A stretch of DNA of 32,056 nucleotides, from the NCBI GenBank assembly GCA_034430255.1, contig DAOUEU010000162.1, forward strand, positions 1 through 32,056. The letters are read 5' to 3'. The notes beneath the pieces are model-generated. The model was not told where the DNA came from, did not search any database, and saw nothing but the letters and a program-made list of their open reading frames with translations. Both the position numbers and the translations under genes were made by a program. Of the stretch, positions 1-9,093 are shown in pieces. Within the stretch, counting starts at the first letter, position 1, and every line of letters begins with the position of its first letter. The DNA comes from DATKYK01 sp034430255. GTDB lineage: Bacteria; Chloroflexota; Dehalococcoidia; E44-bin15.

Positions 1-195
1 ATCGCCTACGCCTCTCGGCCTCGGCTTAGGCCCGACTAACCCTACGCGGATTGACCTTCCGTAGGAAACCTTAGGTTTTCGGTGGGCGTGGTTCTCACAC
101 GCCTTACGCTACTCATGCCGGCATTCTCTCTTCCGTACACTCCAGCAAGCCTCACAACTCACCTTCACTGTAAACGGAATGCTCCCCTACCCTCC

Positions 196-209
196 CCCGA
201 TAAATCGGG
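196..209. repeat. Palindrome CCCGATAAATCGGG in the 23S gene
   Basis: Perfect palindrome at a hairpin tip of the 23S gene. It is one of four similar palindromes in this rRNA (also 727-738, 849-864 and 1328-1348) and resembles another at 12864-12880 outside it. Confidence 0.75.
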
Positions 210-263
210 AGAGCCATAGCTTCGGTGGTAGACTTTAGCCCCGTTGGATTGTCGGCGCAGCAC

Positions 264-323
<60 letters not shown>

Positions 324-726
324 TGGTTGTCTGGGCAACACCACTTCCTTGCCCACTTAGTCTACACTTGGGGACCTTAGCTGATGGTCTGGGCTGTTTC
401 CCTCTCGCCTGCGGAGCTTATCCCCCACAGACTCACTCCCAGAGTCTCAAGCCATGGCATTCGTGGTTTGGTTGAGTTTGGTAAGCTTCTCGCCCCCTAG
501 CTCATCCAGAGCCCTACCTCCATGGCTCATCTCTGAGGCTGCACCTAAATGCATTTCGGGGAGAACCAGCTATCTCCGGGTTCGATTGGCATTTTACCCC
601 TAGCCACAGTTCATCCCCCAGTTTTGCATCACTGGTGGGTTCGAGCCTTCACTCAAGGTCTACCTGAGCTTCACTCTGACCATGGCTAGCTCACCCGGTT
701 TCGGGTCTAATCGATGCAACTATCCA

Positions 727-738
727 CCGATAAATCGG
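727..738. repeat. Palindrome CCGATAAATCGG in the 23S gene
   Basis: Perfect 12-base palindrome with the same core as the other 23S copies. It is flanked by CCA and CGG, which extends the stem imperfectly. Confidence 0.7.
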
Positions 739-848
739 CGGATCACGCCCTGTTCAGACTCGCTTTCGCTTTGGCTCCGTCGTGCAAACGACTTAACCTC
801 GCTACACCGATTAACTCGCCGGCTCATTCTTCGATAGGCACGCCATCA

Positions 849-864
849 CCCCGATAAATCGGGG
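849..864. repeat. Palindrome CCCCGATAAATCGGGG in the 23S gene
   Basis: Perfect 16-base palindrome. By alignment to the E. coli 23S sequence I remember, it sits at the tip of the variable helix following the GCAGU segment near E. coli position 600. Confidence 0.75.
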
Positions 865-915
865 CTCTGACTGCTTGTAGGCACACGGTTTCAGGTTCTA
901 TTTCACTCCCCTCCC

Positions 916-962
<47 letters not shown>

Positions 963-1327
963 TCAAGGGTATTTAGCCTTGGGATGTGGTCACCCCAGCT
1001 TCCCACAGGATTACACGTGTCCCGTGGTACTCAAGAACATGGTAGGAGCCTCCCCCTTCCGCTTACGGGACTCTCACCCTCTATGGTTGGCCTTCCCAGG
1101 CTCCTTCAACTAGGGATCGGTTTGTAACTCCTAGCCCCCACTCGGGTCGGGGCCACCATGCCTTACAACCCCGTAGCTACATAGGCCCCGAGGCCACTAA
1201 GCAGCTACGGTTTGGGCTGCTCCCCTTTCGTTCGCCACTACTAAGGGAATAATCTCTTTTCCTCGGGGTACTTAGATGTTTCAGTTCCCCCGGTTCCCCC
1301 TTCCTGGCCTATGTGTTCAGCCAGGAG

Positions 1328-1348
1328 TACCCCGATTTTATCGGGGTA
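1328..1348. repeat. Palindrome TACCCCGATTTTATCGGGGTA in the 23S gene (21 nt, loop-variant)
   Basis: The stem TACCCCGAT pairs with ATCGGGGTA around a short T loop. It replaces the E. coli hairpin that follows the GGGGAAACCC segment near position 140. Same core as the other copies. Confidence 0.7.
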
Positions 1349-1530
1349 GGTTGCCCCATTCGGGAATCCCCGGCTAAGCTTGTTAGACAGCTAACCGAGG
1401 CTTTTCGCAGTCTTACCGCGCCCTTCTTCGGCCCTTGACGCCAAGGCATCCACCATGCGCCCTTAATCGCTTGACCTACACTAACAGGTGGGCATAACTC
1501 TATTCAGTTTTTAAGGTGCTTTACACACTA

Positions 1531-1557
1531 AGAGACGGCTTGATGCAAGCCGCCTCT
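1531..1557 (-). other. 23S leader hairpin
   Basis: On the minus strand AGAGGCGGCTTG pairs with CAAGCCGTCTCT (12 bp with one G-U) around a 3-nt loop, about 55 nt before the 23S 5' end. It is either part of the precursor-rRNA processing structure or a leader element. There is no U-tract, so it is not an obvious terminator. Confidence 0.55.
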
Positions 1558-1558
1558 C

Positions 1559-1587
1559 AGTTTACATCAGGCTCTAATCTAAGTCAA
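1559..1587 (-). promoter_or_regulatory. Candidate proximal promoter of 23S rRNA
   Basis: Minus strand: -35 TTGACT (1582-1587), 17-bp spacer, -10 TAAACT (1559-1564). It would start transcription just before the 1531-1557 hairpin. Confidence 0.45.
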
Positions 1588-1626
1588 CTATTCAGTTTTC
1601 TCTCGCTTCCGTATCACTTCTAACAT

Positions 1627-1654
1627 GTTATCATATCTAATCCCAATATGTCAA
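1627..1654 (-). promoter_or_regulatory. Candidate distal promoter of 23S rRNA
   Basis: Minus strand: -35 TTGACA (1649-1654), 16-bp spacer, -10 GATAAC (1627-1632). A second start upstream of the proximal candidate, typical of rRNA genes that need strong promoters. Confidence 0.45.
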
Positions 1655-1785
1655 TACCTACGATATCAAGTTCATAACCAGCGACAACCCCTTCTACTTA
1701 ACGCGACCCCGCGGGACCACCGGCTTCCATCACGGGCACCGCAAAATATCACCCTCTACGGCGCTGGTCCACGACATGCCTTCTT

Positions 1786-3123
1786 TCACAGGATGGGCAG
1801 ATAGCGCTTCATCTCGTAGTCGGTTACCTGGGTGCGGTATTGATCCCACTCGATCTTCTTATTCTTAATGAAGGTATCGAAAACATGGTCACCGAGGGCT
1901 TTTCGCACCAGACGGCTCCCCTCTGTGACCTGAATGGCCTCGAACAGGTTCCCCGGCAGCATATCGATCCCCCTGCGCTTCCTCTCCTCCTCAGCCATCT
2001 CAAACACGTTCTCCTCCACCGGCGGGGGCAGCTCGTATCCCTTCTCAACCCCCTCAAGCCCGGCGGCCAGCATTACGGCGAAGGCGAGGTAGGGGTTGCA
2101 GGCGGGGTCCGGGGAGCGGAACTCCACACGGGTAGCTTTTTCCTTTCCCGGCTGGTACTCGGGGATGCGAATGAGGTCAGAGCGGTTTCTGCGGGCCCAG
2201 GAGATGTAGACCGGCGCTTCATAGCCCGGGATTAATCTCTTATAGGAATTGACCCACTGGCTGGTGATGGCGGTTATCTCAGCGGCATGTTTCAGGAGCC
2301 CCGCCACATAGCATTTCCCTATTTTGGACAGGTGGTATGCATCCTCCTTATCGAAGAACGCGTTGCGCTCGCCCTTAAATAGCGATTGGTGCACATGCAT
2401 GCCATTGCCATTCACCCCAGCGATGGGCTTGGGCATAAAGGTGGCATATACCCCGAACTTCTGGGCTACCTGCTTCACCACCAGGCGATAGGTCATAACG
2501 CCGTCGGCCATTTTTAGGGCCTCGGCATAACTCAGGTCGATCTCGTGCTGACTCGGGGCTACTTCGTGGTGAGCAAACTCCACCTTGAGGCCCATCTCTT
2601 CAATGGCTAGGACAGTCCCGCGACGCAGGTCGGTAACTAGGTCCGATGGGGTTAAGTCGAAGTACCCTCCCTTATCCAGGGGTTGAGCTCCCTCGGCATC
2701 CTGGAAGTAAAAAAACTCTAGCTCCGGCCCCACATAGAAGGTGTAACCGAGGTCGGACGCCCGTTTCAGGTTCCGCTTCAGCACGTATCGGGGGTCGCCT
2801 TCGAAGGGCTTGCCACCCGGCATAAGGATGTCGCAAAACATCCTGGCTACCGCATGCTGCTTGGGCCTCCAGGGAAGCATGCAAAAGGTGAGGGGATCGG
2901 GCATTGCCACCATATCGCTCTCATCGATCCGGGCAAAACCCTCGATTGAGGAGCCATCAAAACCAATACCTTCATCCAGCGCTCTCTCCAGCTCCTCTAC
3001 CGTGATGGCAACGCTCTTCAAAAAGCCCAGGATGTCGGTGAACCACAGCCTGATGAATTTTACATCCTGCTCCTTGGCTATCTTAAGAACCTGCTCTCTG
3101 GCTGCTTCAACACCGGTTGCCAT
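1786..3123 (-). CDS. glnA: Type I glutamine synthetase
   Basis: Cytoplasmic ATP-dependent ligation of ammonia to glutamate; central nitrogen assimilation. The 445 residues match the usual length of GSI. Visible family motifs are DGSSIEGFARI (N-terminal beta-grasp region), ELEFFYF, the GVNGNGMHVHQSLF ATP-binding segment, and the catalytic region around RVEFRSPDPACNPYLAFA. The adenylylation site of GSI-beta enzymes (NLYDLPPEE in E. coli) aligns with NVFEMAEEE, so the tyrosine is phenylalanine here; this fits an alpha-type enzyme not controlled by GlnE. A good Shine-Dalgarno (GGAAGG) precedes the ATG. Upstream, on the same strand, is prmC (28-bp gap); downstream is the 23S gene. Confidence 0.97.
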   Translation of the reverse strand: MATGVEAAREQVLKIAKEQDVKFIRLWFTDILGFLKSVAITVEELERALDEGIGFDGSSIEGFARIDESDMVAMPDPLTFCMLPWRPKQHAVARMFCDILMPGGKPFEGDPRYVLKRNLKRASDLGYTFYVGPELEFFYFQDAEGAQPLDKGGYFDLTPSDLVTDLRRGTVLAIEEMGLKVEFAHHEVAPSQHEIDLSYAEALKMADGVMTYRLVVKQVAQKFGVYATFMPKPIAGVNGNGMHVHQSLFKGERNAFFDKEDAYHLSKIGKCYVAGLLKHAAEITAITSQWVNSYKRLIPGYEAPVYISWARRNRSDLIRIPEYQPGKEKATRVEFRSPDPACNPYLAFAVMLAAGLEGVEKGYELPPPVEENVFEMAEEERKRRGIDMLPGNLFEAIQVTEGSRLVRKALGDHVFDTFIKNKKIEWDQYRTQVTDYEMKRYLPIL

Positions 3124-3150
3124 GTTAAACCTTCCTTCTATGCCGATAGC

Positions 3151-4107
3151 TTATATTTGTACTCGATGCCCTGTCAACATCACCTTCAAAACCCGAGCTA
3201 CGCCAGTGAGGTCGTAGAGGAGTTCTACCCAAGCATCGGGGAAGAGGCTCTTTACCCATGAGGTCAGCGCCGGCCCCTGAGGGGGCGCGATCTCGAGAAG
3301 GACTACACCCCCCGGGCGAAGCTTCTGGGGCGCATCAGCCAGCAGCTGGCGCACCTTATCCAGCCCATCTCGACCCCCGGCGAGGGCCAATCTAGGCTCG
3401 TATACCCTTATCTCTGCACCCAGCTCCCCCAGTTCCTCGTCCCTGACATAGGGCAGGTTGGCGATGATGATATCCACCGGCTCAGGAAGTGGATCCAGCA
3501 GGTCACCTTCCAAGAGATGGACCTCAGCCCTATGCCGATGGCAATTAATCGCCGCAATCTCCAATGCGCGCGGTGAGATGTCGGTGGCATAGACTGTCGC
3601 CCACGGCAGGCGCAGTGCCAGTGAGATGGCGATGGCCCCACAGCCAGTTCCGATATCGGCGATTTTCTGAACCTTTTCTAGCGTCACCGGTATATGCCCG
3701 GCTGGCAGTTCTTCCCCTGACGTTTCAACCTCTTGAAACCCCTGTGAGCAGTGTAAATTATCCGGGTGACGGCGCTCCACCAAACCGAGTGCCTCCTCCA
3801 CCAGGAGCTCACTCTCTGGTCTGGGGATTAGCACGCCGGGGGCTACGTAGAAGTCCTCGCCGAAAAACTCCCGGTGACCGGTAATATAGGACATAGGCTC
3901 ACGAGAGAGGCGACGATCTATCAGCCGGTCAAGGGCCTGCTCATCATCGGGTAAGAGTTCATCCTCGAGTCGGACATAGAGGTGAGCGCGGTCGATGCCC
4001 AGAACGTGCATGAGAAGCAGCTCTGCCTCTAGTGGGGCATCATCGATAGCGTTAGCAGCCAGGGTCTGCAAAGCCTGGTGGCAGGCCCTTTTGATGCTTG
4101 TGGTCAC
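3151..4107 (-). CDS. prmC: Release factor glutamine methyltransferase PrmC/HemK
   Basis: SAM-dependent methylation of the GGQ glutamine of release factors. It has an N-terminal helical domain (residues 1-80), then a Rossmann methyltransferase with motif I DIGTGCG (151-157) and the substrate-binding NLPY (217-220), a recognised variant of NPPY. The GTG start overlaps the prfA stop by four bases (GTGA), so it is translationally coupled to its own substrate, a common arrangement. Odd point: residues about 113-146, between LVEEALGLV and the motif I strand, form an extra ~30-residue low-conservation insertion, making the protein 318 aa rather than ~280-290. Confidence 0.95.
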   Translation of the reverse strand: MTTSIKRACHQALQTLAANAIDDAPLEAELLLMHVLGIDRAHLYVRLEDELLPDDEQALDRLIDRRLSREPMSYITGHREFFGEDFYVAPGVLIPRPESELLVEEALGLVERRHPDNLHCSQGFQEVETSGEELPAGHIPVTLEKVQKIADIGTGCGAIAISLALRLPWATVYATDISPRALEIAAINCHRHRAEVHLLEGDLLDPLPEPVDIIIANLPYVRDEELGELGAEIRVYEPRLALAGGRDGLDKVRQLLADAPQKLRPGGVVLLEIAPPQGPALTSWVKSLFPDAWVELLYDLTGVARVLKVMLTGHRVQI

Positions 4108-5168
4108 GCCCCCTCCAGGCGATCTGCCCGATCGTGCGAAGCCAGAGAGTCGATGAGGAAGTCGATCTCCCCACCAAGGATACTTTCCAGGTTGTGAAGG
4201 TTGAGCCCGATGCGGTGGTCGGTTACCCTTCCCTGGGGGAAGTTGTAGGTGCGAATCTTCTCGGAGCGATCCCCGGTGCCAACCTGAGAGCGTCGCTCTC
4301 TGGCGATCTCCTCAAAATGCCTTCTTTGCTCCTGGTCGAAGACGCGAGCCCGCAGCACCGCCATTGCCCTCGTCTTGTTCCTGGACTGGGAGCGCTCATC
4401 CTGACAGATGGCCATAATCCCCGTAGGTAGATGGGTGATGCGCACCGCGGTGGCTACCTTATTCACGTTCTGCCCCCCATGACCCCCGCTGCAGAAGATG
4501 TCCACCCTGAGGTCATCGGGTTTGATATTCACCTCCACGTCCTCAGCCTCGGGCATGACGGCGACGGTAGCGGTGGAGGTGTGAATGCGACCGCTTGACT
4601 CGGTGACCGGCACCCGCTGCACCCGGTGCACACCTCGCTCGTACTTGAGCCTGCTATAGGCACCCTTCCCCTTGACCTCGAATATGATCTCCTTAAAGCC
4701 ACCAACGCCGCTCTGGCTACTGTCGATCACGTCCACCTGCCAACCCCTGGTTTCAGCGTATCGGGTGTACATCCGGAGCAAATCTGCGGCAAAGAGGGCG
4801 GCCTCCTCACCACCGGCACCAGCGCGAATCTCCACAATGACATCCTTCTCACCATAGGCATCTCGGGGGGTAAGGGCCTCCTCCAATTCCCCGCTCAGGC
4901 TCTCGAAGCGCGCTTCGAGGCTTGCCACCTCTTCCCGCACCAGCGCCGCCATCTCATCGTCCATGCCCTTTTCCAGCATAGCGCGCGTTTCTTCAAGGTC
5001 CTGAGACGTCTTCTTATAATTCCTATATTTAGCCACCAGGTCGCTAATCCCCGCCTGCTCCTTAGCCAGGCCATGCAGGCGCTCTCTATCGGCGATAACT
5101 CCTGGCTGGGCCATGAGCCGGTTCAGCTCCTCATAGCGATCTTCCAGGGTTTCCAGTCTCTCCAGCAT
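4104..5168 (-). CDS. prfA: Peptide chain release factor 1
   Basis: Class I release factor for UAA/UAG codons. 354 residues, the usual RF1 length. The anticodon-like tripeptide PVT is at 187-189 (RVQRVPVTES), the RF1 PxT type rather than the SPF of RF2. The catalytic GGQ is at 231-233 within GHGGQNVNK, and the conserved CQDERSQSRNK follows. It is the first gene of a two-gene unit with prmC (four-base GTGA overlap). Upstream are ~390 bases of non-coding DNA before hisS, which ends in its own terminator, so prfA should have an independent promoter; I could not pick a convincing one. Confidence 0.97.
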   Translation of the reverse strand: MLERLETLEDRYEELNRLMAQPGVIADRERLHGLAKEQAGISDLVAKYRNYKKTSQDLEETRAMLEKGMDDEMAALVREEVASLEARFESLSGELEEALTPRDAYGEKDVIVEIRAGAGGEEAALFAADLLRMYTRYAETRGWQVDVIDSSQSGVGGFKEIIFEVKGKGAYSRLKYERGVHRVQRVPVTESSGRIHTSTATVAVMPEAEDVEVNIKPDDLRVDIFCSGGHGGQNVNKVATAVRITHLPTGIMAICQDERSQSRNKTRAMAVLRARVFDQEQRRHFEEIARERRSQVGTGDRSEKIRTYNFPQGRVTDHRIGLNLHNLESILGGEIDFLIDSLASHDRADRLEGA

Positions 5169-5506
5169 TTCTCGCCCTCTTCACCTCGATTGCCTGACAT
5201 AATCGCAATAAAGTATCCTGCCCTATCGCCTCTTGTCACAGCTCGAGCATAGAACCCGCCCCGATCATGGGAGCATAGTGACCATAGCGTTCCTTCCCTG
5301 CGATTGTGATCCAAACAGGGAATCCAATATTCATGATTTTCTTAGGATAGGACCCTTCCCAATCGCTAAGAATGTGCCTCGGCTATCTCAGCACTATGGC
5401 AGATGACTGGCTTAGTAAATTTACCTACCTTCTTTAACGTGCTCCCCCCAACACTCCTCTTGCTTTTCCCGACCTGCTTTTATCACCGCTACTTCATCCT
5501 CTTTAG
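5169..5506. other. Non-coding region between hisS terminator and prfA
   Basis: About 340 bases with no supported gene. Short open frames on the minus strand, including a 32-codon ATG frame starting near 5333, have no recognisable homology and weak start signals. No clear promoter or repeat was identified. Confidence 0.5.
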
Positions 5507-5527
5507 TAAAAAAACCCCGAAGGGGTC
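5507..5527 (-). terminator. Rho-independent terminator of hisS
   Basis: On the minus strand ACCCC-TTC-GGGGT is followed by a run of seven T, 32 bp beyond the hisS stop. Confidence 0.85.
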
Positions 5528-5558
5528 ATTTTCAATTATACCATAACCGAGCTATTTA

Positions 5559-6815
5559 TTAAACCTGCGTTAGCAGGGCAATCACCTCATCCACCGAAAT
5601 CTCCCACTGCTCCCCCTCCACCATGTCCCGGTAGACCACCTTACCGTTTTTAATCTCGTCCTCTCCAAATATGAAGGCCTGGTCTGCCCCTGAGGCATTC
5701 GCCTGACGCATCTGGGCCTTCAGACTCTTTTGACCAAAGCTCCGGTAAACTGGTAGGCCGGCACTGCGCAACTGGGCAGCCAGTTTAACCGCCTCCTCTC
5801 TCGCCTTATCCCCCACGTAGGCAATGTATATCCCCTGCGCTTTGGGTGCCGGCGGGGTGATGCCATGCTCCTTCAGATTGAGCACAGTCCGCTCTATCCC
5901 CGCAGCGAAGCCGATTGCCGGTGTGGGCTTTCCCCCCAGCTCCTCGATGAGGTCATCGTAGCGACCACCGCCACCCAGGGCGCTCTGTGCACCCCCGTCA
6001 CCCTGAGGCTGGACCTCGAAGACAGTCCTTGTATAGTAGTCCAGGCCCCTCACCAGACGATGGTTCTGCTTGAAGGGTATCTTCATAAGACGGAGATACC
6101 CCAACACATCTTTAAAATGCTCTCTGCATTCGGGGCACAGGGACGCTGTGCTCTTAGGAGCACCGTTGGCTGCACCCTGACATGAGGGCTTCTTACAGTC
6201 AAGCAGGCGTATAGGATTCTTGCGATACCTTCCTTTACACTCGGGGCACAGCTGGTCGATATATTTGGAGTAATACCCCTTGAGCTTCTTCAGATAGCCA
6301 GGGCGACACTTATTGCAACCGATGCTGTTTACCTGCATGGAAAGCCTGCGCAAGCCGAGTGACTTGAAGAAGCACCGTGCCATATCGATTATCTCGGCAT
6401 CCAGGGCTGGGTCACCCTCGCCCAGCGCCTCATAGCCAAACTGCTGATGCTGTCGGTATCTACCCTTCTGGGGCCGCTCGTATCTGAAGATAGCTGCGAA
6501 GTAATAGAGCCTTACCGGCTTGGGCAGGTTATGCATACCATGCTCCAGGTAAGCACGACATATCGGGGCAGTGCCCTCGGGGCGCAGGGTCATTATGTGC
6601 CCACTGCGATCGTAAAAGCTGTAGGTCTCCTTCTCCACGATGTCCGTGCCCGGGCCGATGGTACGAATAAAAAGGCGGGAATCCTCAAAGACCGGGGTAT
6701 CGATGCGCATGTAGCCATAACGCTGGCAAATCTCCGCTGCCCGCTCCTCTACGTATCTGAAATAAGCCTGTTCCGCGGGCAGGATATCCGCTGTGCCTCT
6801 CGGTGCTTTATACAA
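5559..6815 (-). CDS. hisS: Histidyl-tRNA synthetase
   Basis: Class II aminoacyl-tRNA synthetase charging tRNA-His. 418 residues. Motif 2 is FRYERPQKGRYRQHQQFG (from about 110), the histidine-binding signature is LVRGLDYYTRTVFEV, motif 3 lies in GGGGRYDDLIEELGG...IGFAAGIERTVL, and the C-terminal anticodon-binding domain starts near 325 (GIYIAYVGDKAREEAVKLA). The insertion domain has eight cysteines in CxxC-like groups (167/170, 190/193, 207/212, 227/230), suggesting zinc binding as in other cysteine-rich HisRS. The start is TTG, chosen because AAGGGG lies 5 nt upstream and MYKAPRGTADILP is the normal family N-terminus. Monocistronic: it has its own promoter and terminator. Confidence 0.96.
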   Translation of the reverse strand: MYKAPRGTADILPAEQAYFRYVEERAAEICQRYGYMRIDTPVFEDSRLFIRTIGPGTDIVEKETYSFYDRSGHIMTLRPEGTAPICRAYLEHGMHNLPKPVRLYYFAAIFRYERPQKGRYRQHQQFGYEALGEGDPALDAEIIDMARCFFKSLGLRRLSMQVNSIGCNKCRPGYLKKLKGYYSKYIDQLCPECKGRYRKNPIRLLDCKKPSCQGAANGAPKSTASLCPECREHFKDVLGYLRLMKIPFKQNHRLVRGLDYYTRTVFEVQPQGDGGAQSALGGGGRYDDLIEELGGKPTPAIGFAAGIERTVLNLKEHGITPPAPKAQGIYIAYVGDKAREEAVKLAAQLRSAGLPVYRSFGQKSLKAQMRQANASGADQAFIFGEDEIKNGKVVYRDMVEGEQWEISVDEVIALLTQV

Positions 6816-6835
6816 AAAAACCCCTTAACTCGCTT

Positions 6836-6865
6836 AGCATACACTAGGGTAAAGGGGATTGTAAA
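6836..6865 (-). promoter_or_regulatory. Candidate hisS promoter
   Basis: Minus strand: -35 TTTACA (6860-6865), 18-bp spacer, -10 TATGCT (6836-6841), about 20 bases before the TTG start. Confidence 0.5.
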
Positions 6866-6958
6866 GGGTGCCTAACTAGCTGCTTGAAACCAGACAGGTT
6901 ACGCCAAAGATTTAAGTGAGTTGGAAAGGAGTAACATCGAGGAAGTGCGAAAAAAGCC

Positions 6959-8386
6959 TTACCAGGAGTACAAATCCCACACCTCATGTAAAACGGGAGT
7001 GCTGGCGCTATCCGTAGTGGTCAAGGTTGCCCGCCACTGCTGATACCTCCCGGTTGGCAGGACAGAGGCATCCTGCCACGCCGGTGTGGCATCACCTTTA
7101 AGAAATATGGTATCCGATGCTCTAACCTCAAAGGTTATGTCGGTTCCCGAGGGAAGCGTTTTGTCCCATCCCAGCAGGTCCCAGCCGGCATTCACCTCCC
7201 CAGTATCATAGACCTTGGAGGCAATGGTACCGGTGGAGCTATAAAGCCCCACCTCTGCCCCCACGCTGGCGCCCGGCTCCGGGTCGGCGTATTTGCGAAC
7301 CCTGACATTGTCAAATCTGGCATAGTCCCCGTAGTGGTTTGCAAAGCCAACCTCACCTGGTCCAGAATAGCTTGTGTCGGTTACCGTGGACTTAAGGCTG
7401 CCATCGCTGTACATCCCAAACGTCGAGCCACTTATCACCAGTTTTACCTCTTGCCACTGACCTGCGATACCAAATCTTGGCACCGATGTACCAAAAGCTC
7501 CCCATCCGCTGTATGGGGGTTTCATCCACGGCGGTTCATTCCCAGAGCGACAATCCCACCTTCCTTTATATCCAGTGTTTGCAGCATAACTCCCCCGGAA
7601 TATAATCTCCGGAAGGGCATTTGTGGATGGATAAATATCAGCCTCAATTATCCCGTCCTGAAATCCGGTGTAGGTCACATCTGAGCCGATAGCGGCAAAT
7701 CCATAGGGAGAGCTTGTTGTGCCTCCACTGATTTCCAGGCAGGGAGCGGGATTACCGACACTGGGGCTAATCGCAACGTCGGTGTCGATGTGAATAGTCC
7801 ACTTGCTTAAGTCCCCGGAAAAATCATCAAAGAAGACAAAGGTGTTCGTTCCGTTGCTCGTAGAACTCACCCCTGCGTTCCCATAATATATATAGATGGT
7901 AGAATCACCAGCAGGGATGGAGGAGACTTTGACCCAGAACACCGCCGAAGTGTTGGCAGTATAACTCTCACGCCAATATGAGAATAAAGTGATACCATTA
8001 CTATCGGTGAAGCGGACGTCATCGAAGTTGGGCTGCATGTCAGCGTCGTAGGTTACATCGACCCTGACCTGATAATCGGTGAGGGCAGAGCCCGAGTTAC
8101 TTATAGTTACCGGTGCCCGCCGGCTCCAGGACGCACTATACCAATCATCAGGCGCTCCAAGCTTTACATCTCCAGGGCTCGAGGAGGTATCGACATTATT
8201 GAGAACGCCATCATTAAACTCTGACTCGGTGTTTACTACCCACAGGCCGAAGGAGCGATTGGAGGTCGATAGCCCCGTTGGGGGCAATTCGTGGACAGTG
8301 AGGGCATACACAATACCGCTACTGGCAAGTACAAATAGCAGCGCTAAAACAAGGAGAGAGAATCTCTTGGTAAAAAGTTTTTTCAT
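6959..8386 (-). CDS. Secreted DUF2341 / concanavalin-like protein
   Basis: Exported protein of 475 residues. A signal peptide covers residues 1-28 (KK, hydrophobic LLVLALLFVLASSGIVYA). After a ~55-residue linker comes a DUF2341-type beta domain (about 88-172: WSRRAPVTISN...VRFTDSNG...YWRE...IYIYYGN), then a lectin/concanavalin-like region (about 185-370, beginning FFDDFSGDLSKW and containing GRWDCRSG, WQEVKLVISG, FDNVRVRKY), and a C-terminal beta-rich domain ending at the last residue with no anchor or sorting motif. Such domains usually bind glycans or other ligands outside the cell, but no catalytic residues are evident. It is the last gene of the downstream cassette copy, 16 bp after its neighbour. 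The signal-peptide region is duplicated at 9886-10052, where the rest is missing. Confidence 0.8.
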   Translation of the reverse strand: MKKLFTKRFSLLVLALLFVLASSGIVYALTVHELPPTGLSTSNRSFGLWVVNTESEFNDGVLNNVDTSSSPGDVKLGAPDDWYSASWSRRAPVTISNSGSALTDYQVRVDVTYDADMQPNFDDVRFTDSNGITLFSYWRESYTANTSAVFWVKVSSIPAGDSTIYIYYGNAGVSSTSNGTNTFVFFDDFSGDLSKWTIHIDTDVAISPSVGNPAPCLEISGGTTSSPYGFAAIGSDVTYTGFQDGIIEADIYPSTNALPEIIFRGSYAANTGYKGRWDCRSGNEPPWMKPPYSGWGAFGTSVPRFGIAGQWQEVKLVISGSTFGMYSDGSLKSTVTDTSYSGPGEVGFANHYGDYARFDNVRVRKYADPEPGASVGAEVGLYSSTGTIASKVYDTGEVNAGWDLLGWDKTLPSGTDITFEVRASDTIFLKGDATPAWQDASVLPTGRYQQWRATLTTTDSASTPVLHEVWDLYSW

Positions 8387-8402
8387 AAGCGCTCTGCCCG
8401 AT

Positions 8403-8933
8403 TTACAAAGTCCGGTGCAGCACGATAATTAGTGAGTCTATATCCTCAAGCGGGAACTTTCGGGGCAGGGTCACGGCAACATACGTAGTGGCACCGGGGT
8501 CTATATCCACTTCCCGAATGACGCGGTTGACGGGTGCATCATTTATGTCGACATCTACAGCTACTCTATGGGGGCAAGCATCACCATTGGAAACCTTTAC
8601 AATGACACCGCTAACCTTGTTGATGGCCTTTATAGCTCTCCCCTTGCTTCTCCTGGTAGCGTAAGCCAGGCGGTAATCCTTTACGACGACAGGCTTCGCA
8701 TGAGTGAGCTTGGTCCTGATCTGATGCACCGCGGGTCGTGCCCCGATGGTAAAATATGCAATTCCGGCCCCCACAACAACAGCCCCGGCAATGGCTACCA
8801 GCAAAATGGCTGCCTGCCAGCTAAAACCCCCTACCTTAATCAGGGAAGCAAGAACAAAGCTCATACACCCTGTCGCCAATAGAAAGACAACAAGAGGGAT
8901 TAAGCCAACGCTCTTCCCTTCGTGCTGTTTCAT
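8403..8933 (-). CDS. Two-TM membrane protein with C-terminal beta domain (cassette copy 1)
   Basis: Unknown function. Two hydrophobic segments near the N-terminus (VGLIPLVVFLLATGCMSFVLASLI and AAILLVAIAGAVVVGAGIAYFTI) are followed by a ~115-residue domain running from DYRLAYATRR to LEDIDSLIIVLHRTL. That domain follows the same pattern as the mature part of the 146-aa cassette protein (DYxLxY, V-x-V-x-N-x-D, TTxVxVxL, LEDxxxLxIxL), so both probably share one beta-sandwich fold. I chose the ATG at 8933 because AAGGA lies 7 nt upstream; a GTG at 8969 would add 12 residues but lacks a ribosome-binding site. The paralogue at 10049-10579 has the same arrangement. Confidence 0.72.
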   Translation of the reverse strand: MKQHEGKSVGLIPLVVFLLATGCMSFVLASLIKVGGFSWQAAILLVAIAGAVVVGAGIAYFTIGARPAVHQIRTKLTHAKPVVVKDYRLAYATRRSKGRAIKAINKVSGVIVKVSNGDACPHRVAVDVDINDAPVNRVIREVDIDPGATTYVAVTLPRKFPLEDIDSLIIVLHRTL

Positions 8934-9034
8934 CACCAAATCCTTGTAGTTGCCTGATTTATCCCGCACAATCGCGCAATAACTTAAGAAACCACATTTC
9001 TCTAATCAGGCGTCTATAACAAATCCTCCGGCAA

Positions 9035-9061
9035 GGGTGGCATTTGCTCTCGATGCCACCC
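9035..9061 (-). other. Intergenic mRNA hairpin, cassette copy 1
   Basis: Perfect 9-bp stem GGGTGGCAT / ATGCCACCC with a 9-nt loop between the 146-aa gene and the membrane-protein gene. No U-tract. It may stabilise the 3' end of the first message or cause partial termination. The other cassette copy has an unrelated hairpin at the same place. Confidence 0.6.
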
Positions 9062-9093
9062 CCGCTAACCCTGATGCCTCGCTGCCTATTACC

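Larger units (their letters stand above)
1476..1785 (-). other. glnA-23S intergenic region (23S leader)
   Basis: 310 bases without a gene. On the minus strand it contains two promoter-like pairs and a strong hairpin just before the 23S 5' end, listed separately. No tRNA and no clear U-tracted terminator for glnA was seen. Confidence 0.6.

Noticed and set aside
5123..5333. Short minus-strand open frames upstream of prfA
   Set aside because: They overlap the prfA start or have no ribosome-binding site, and the products resemble nothing known.
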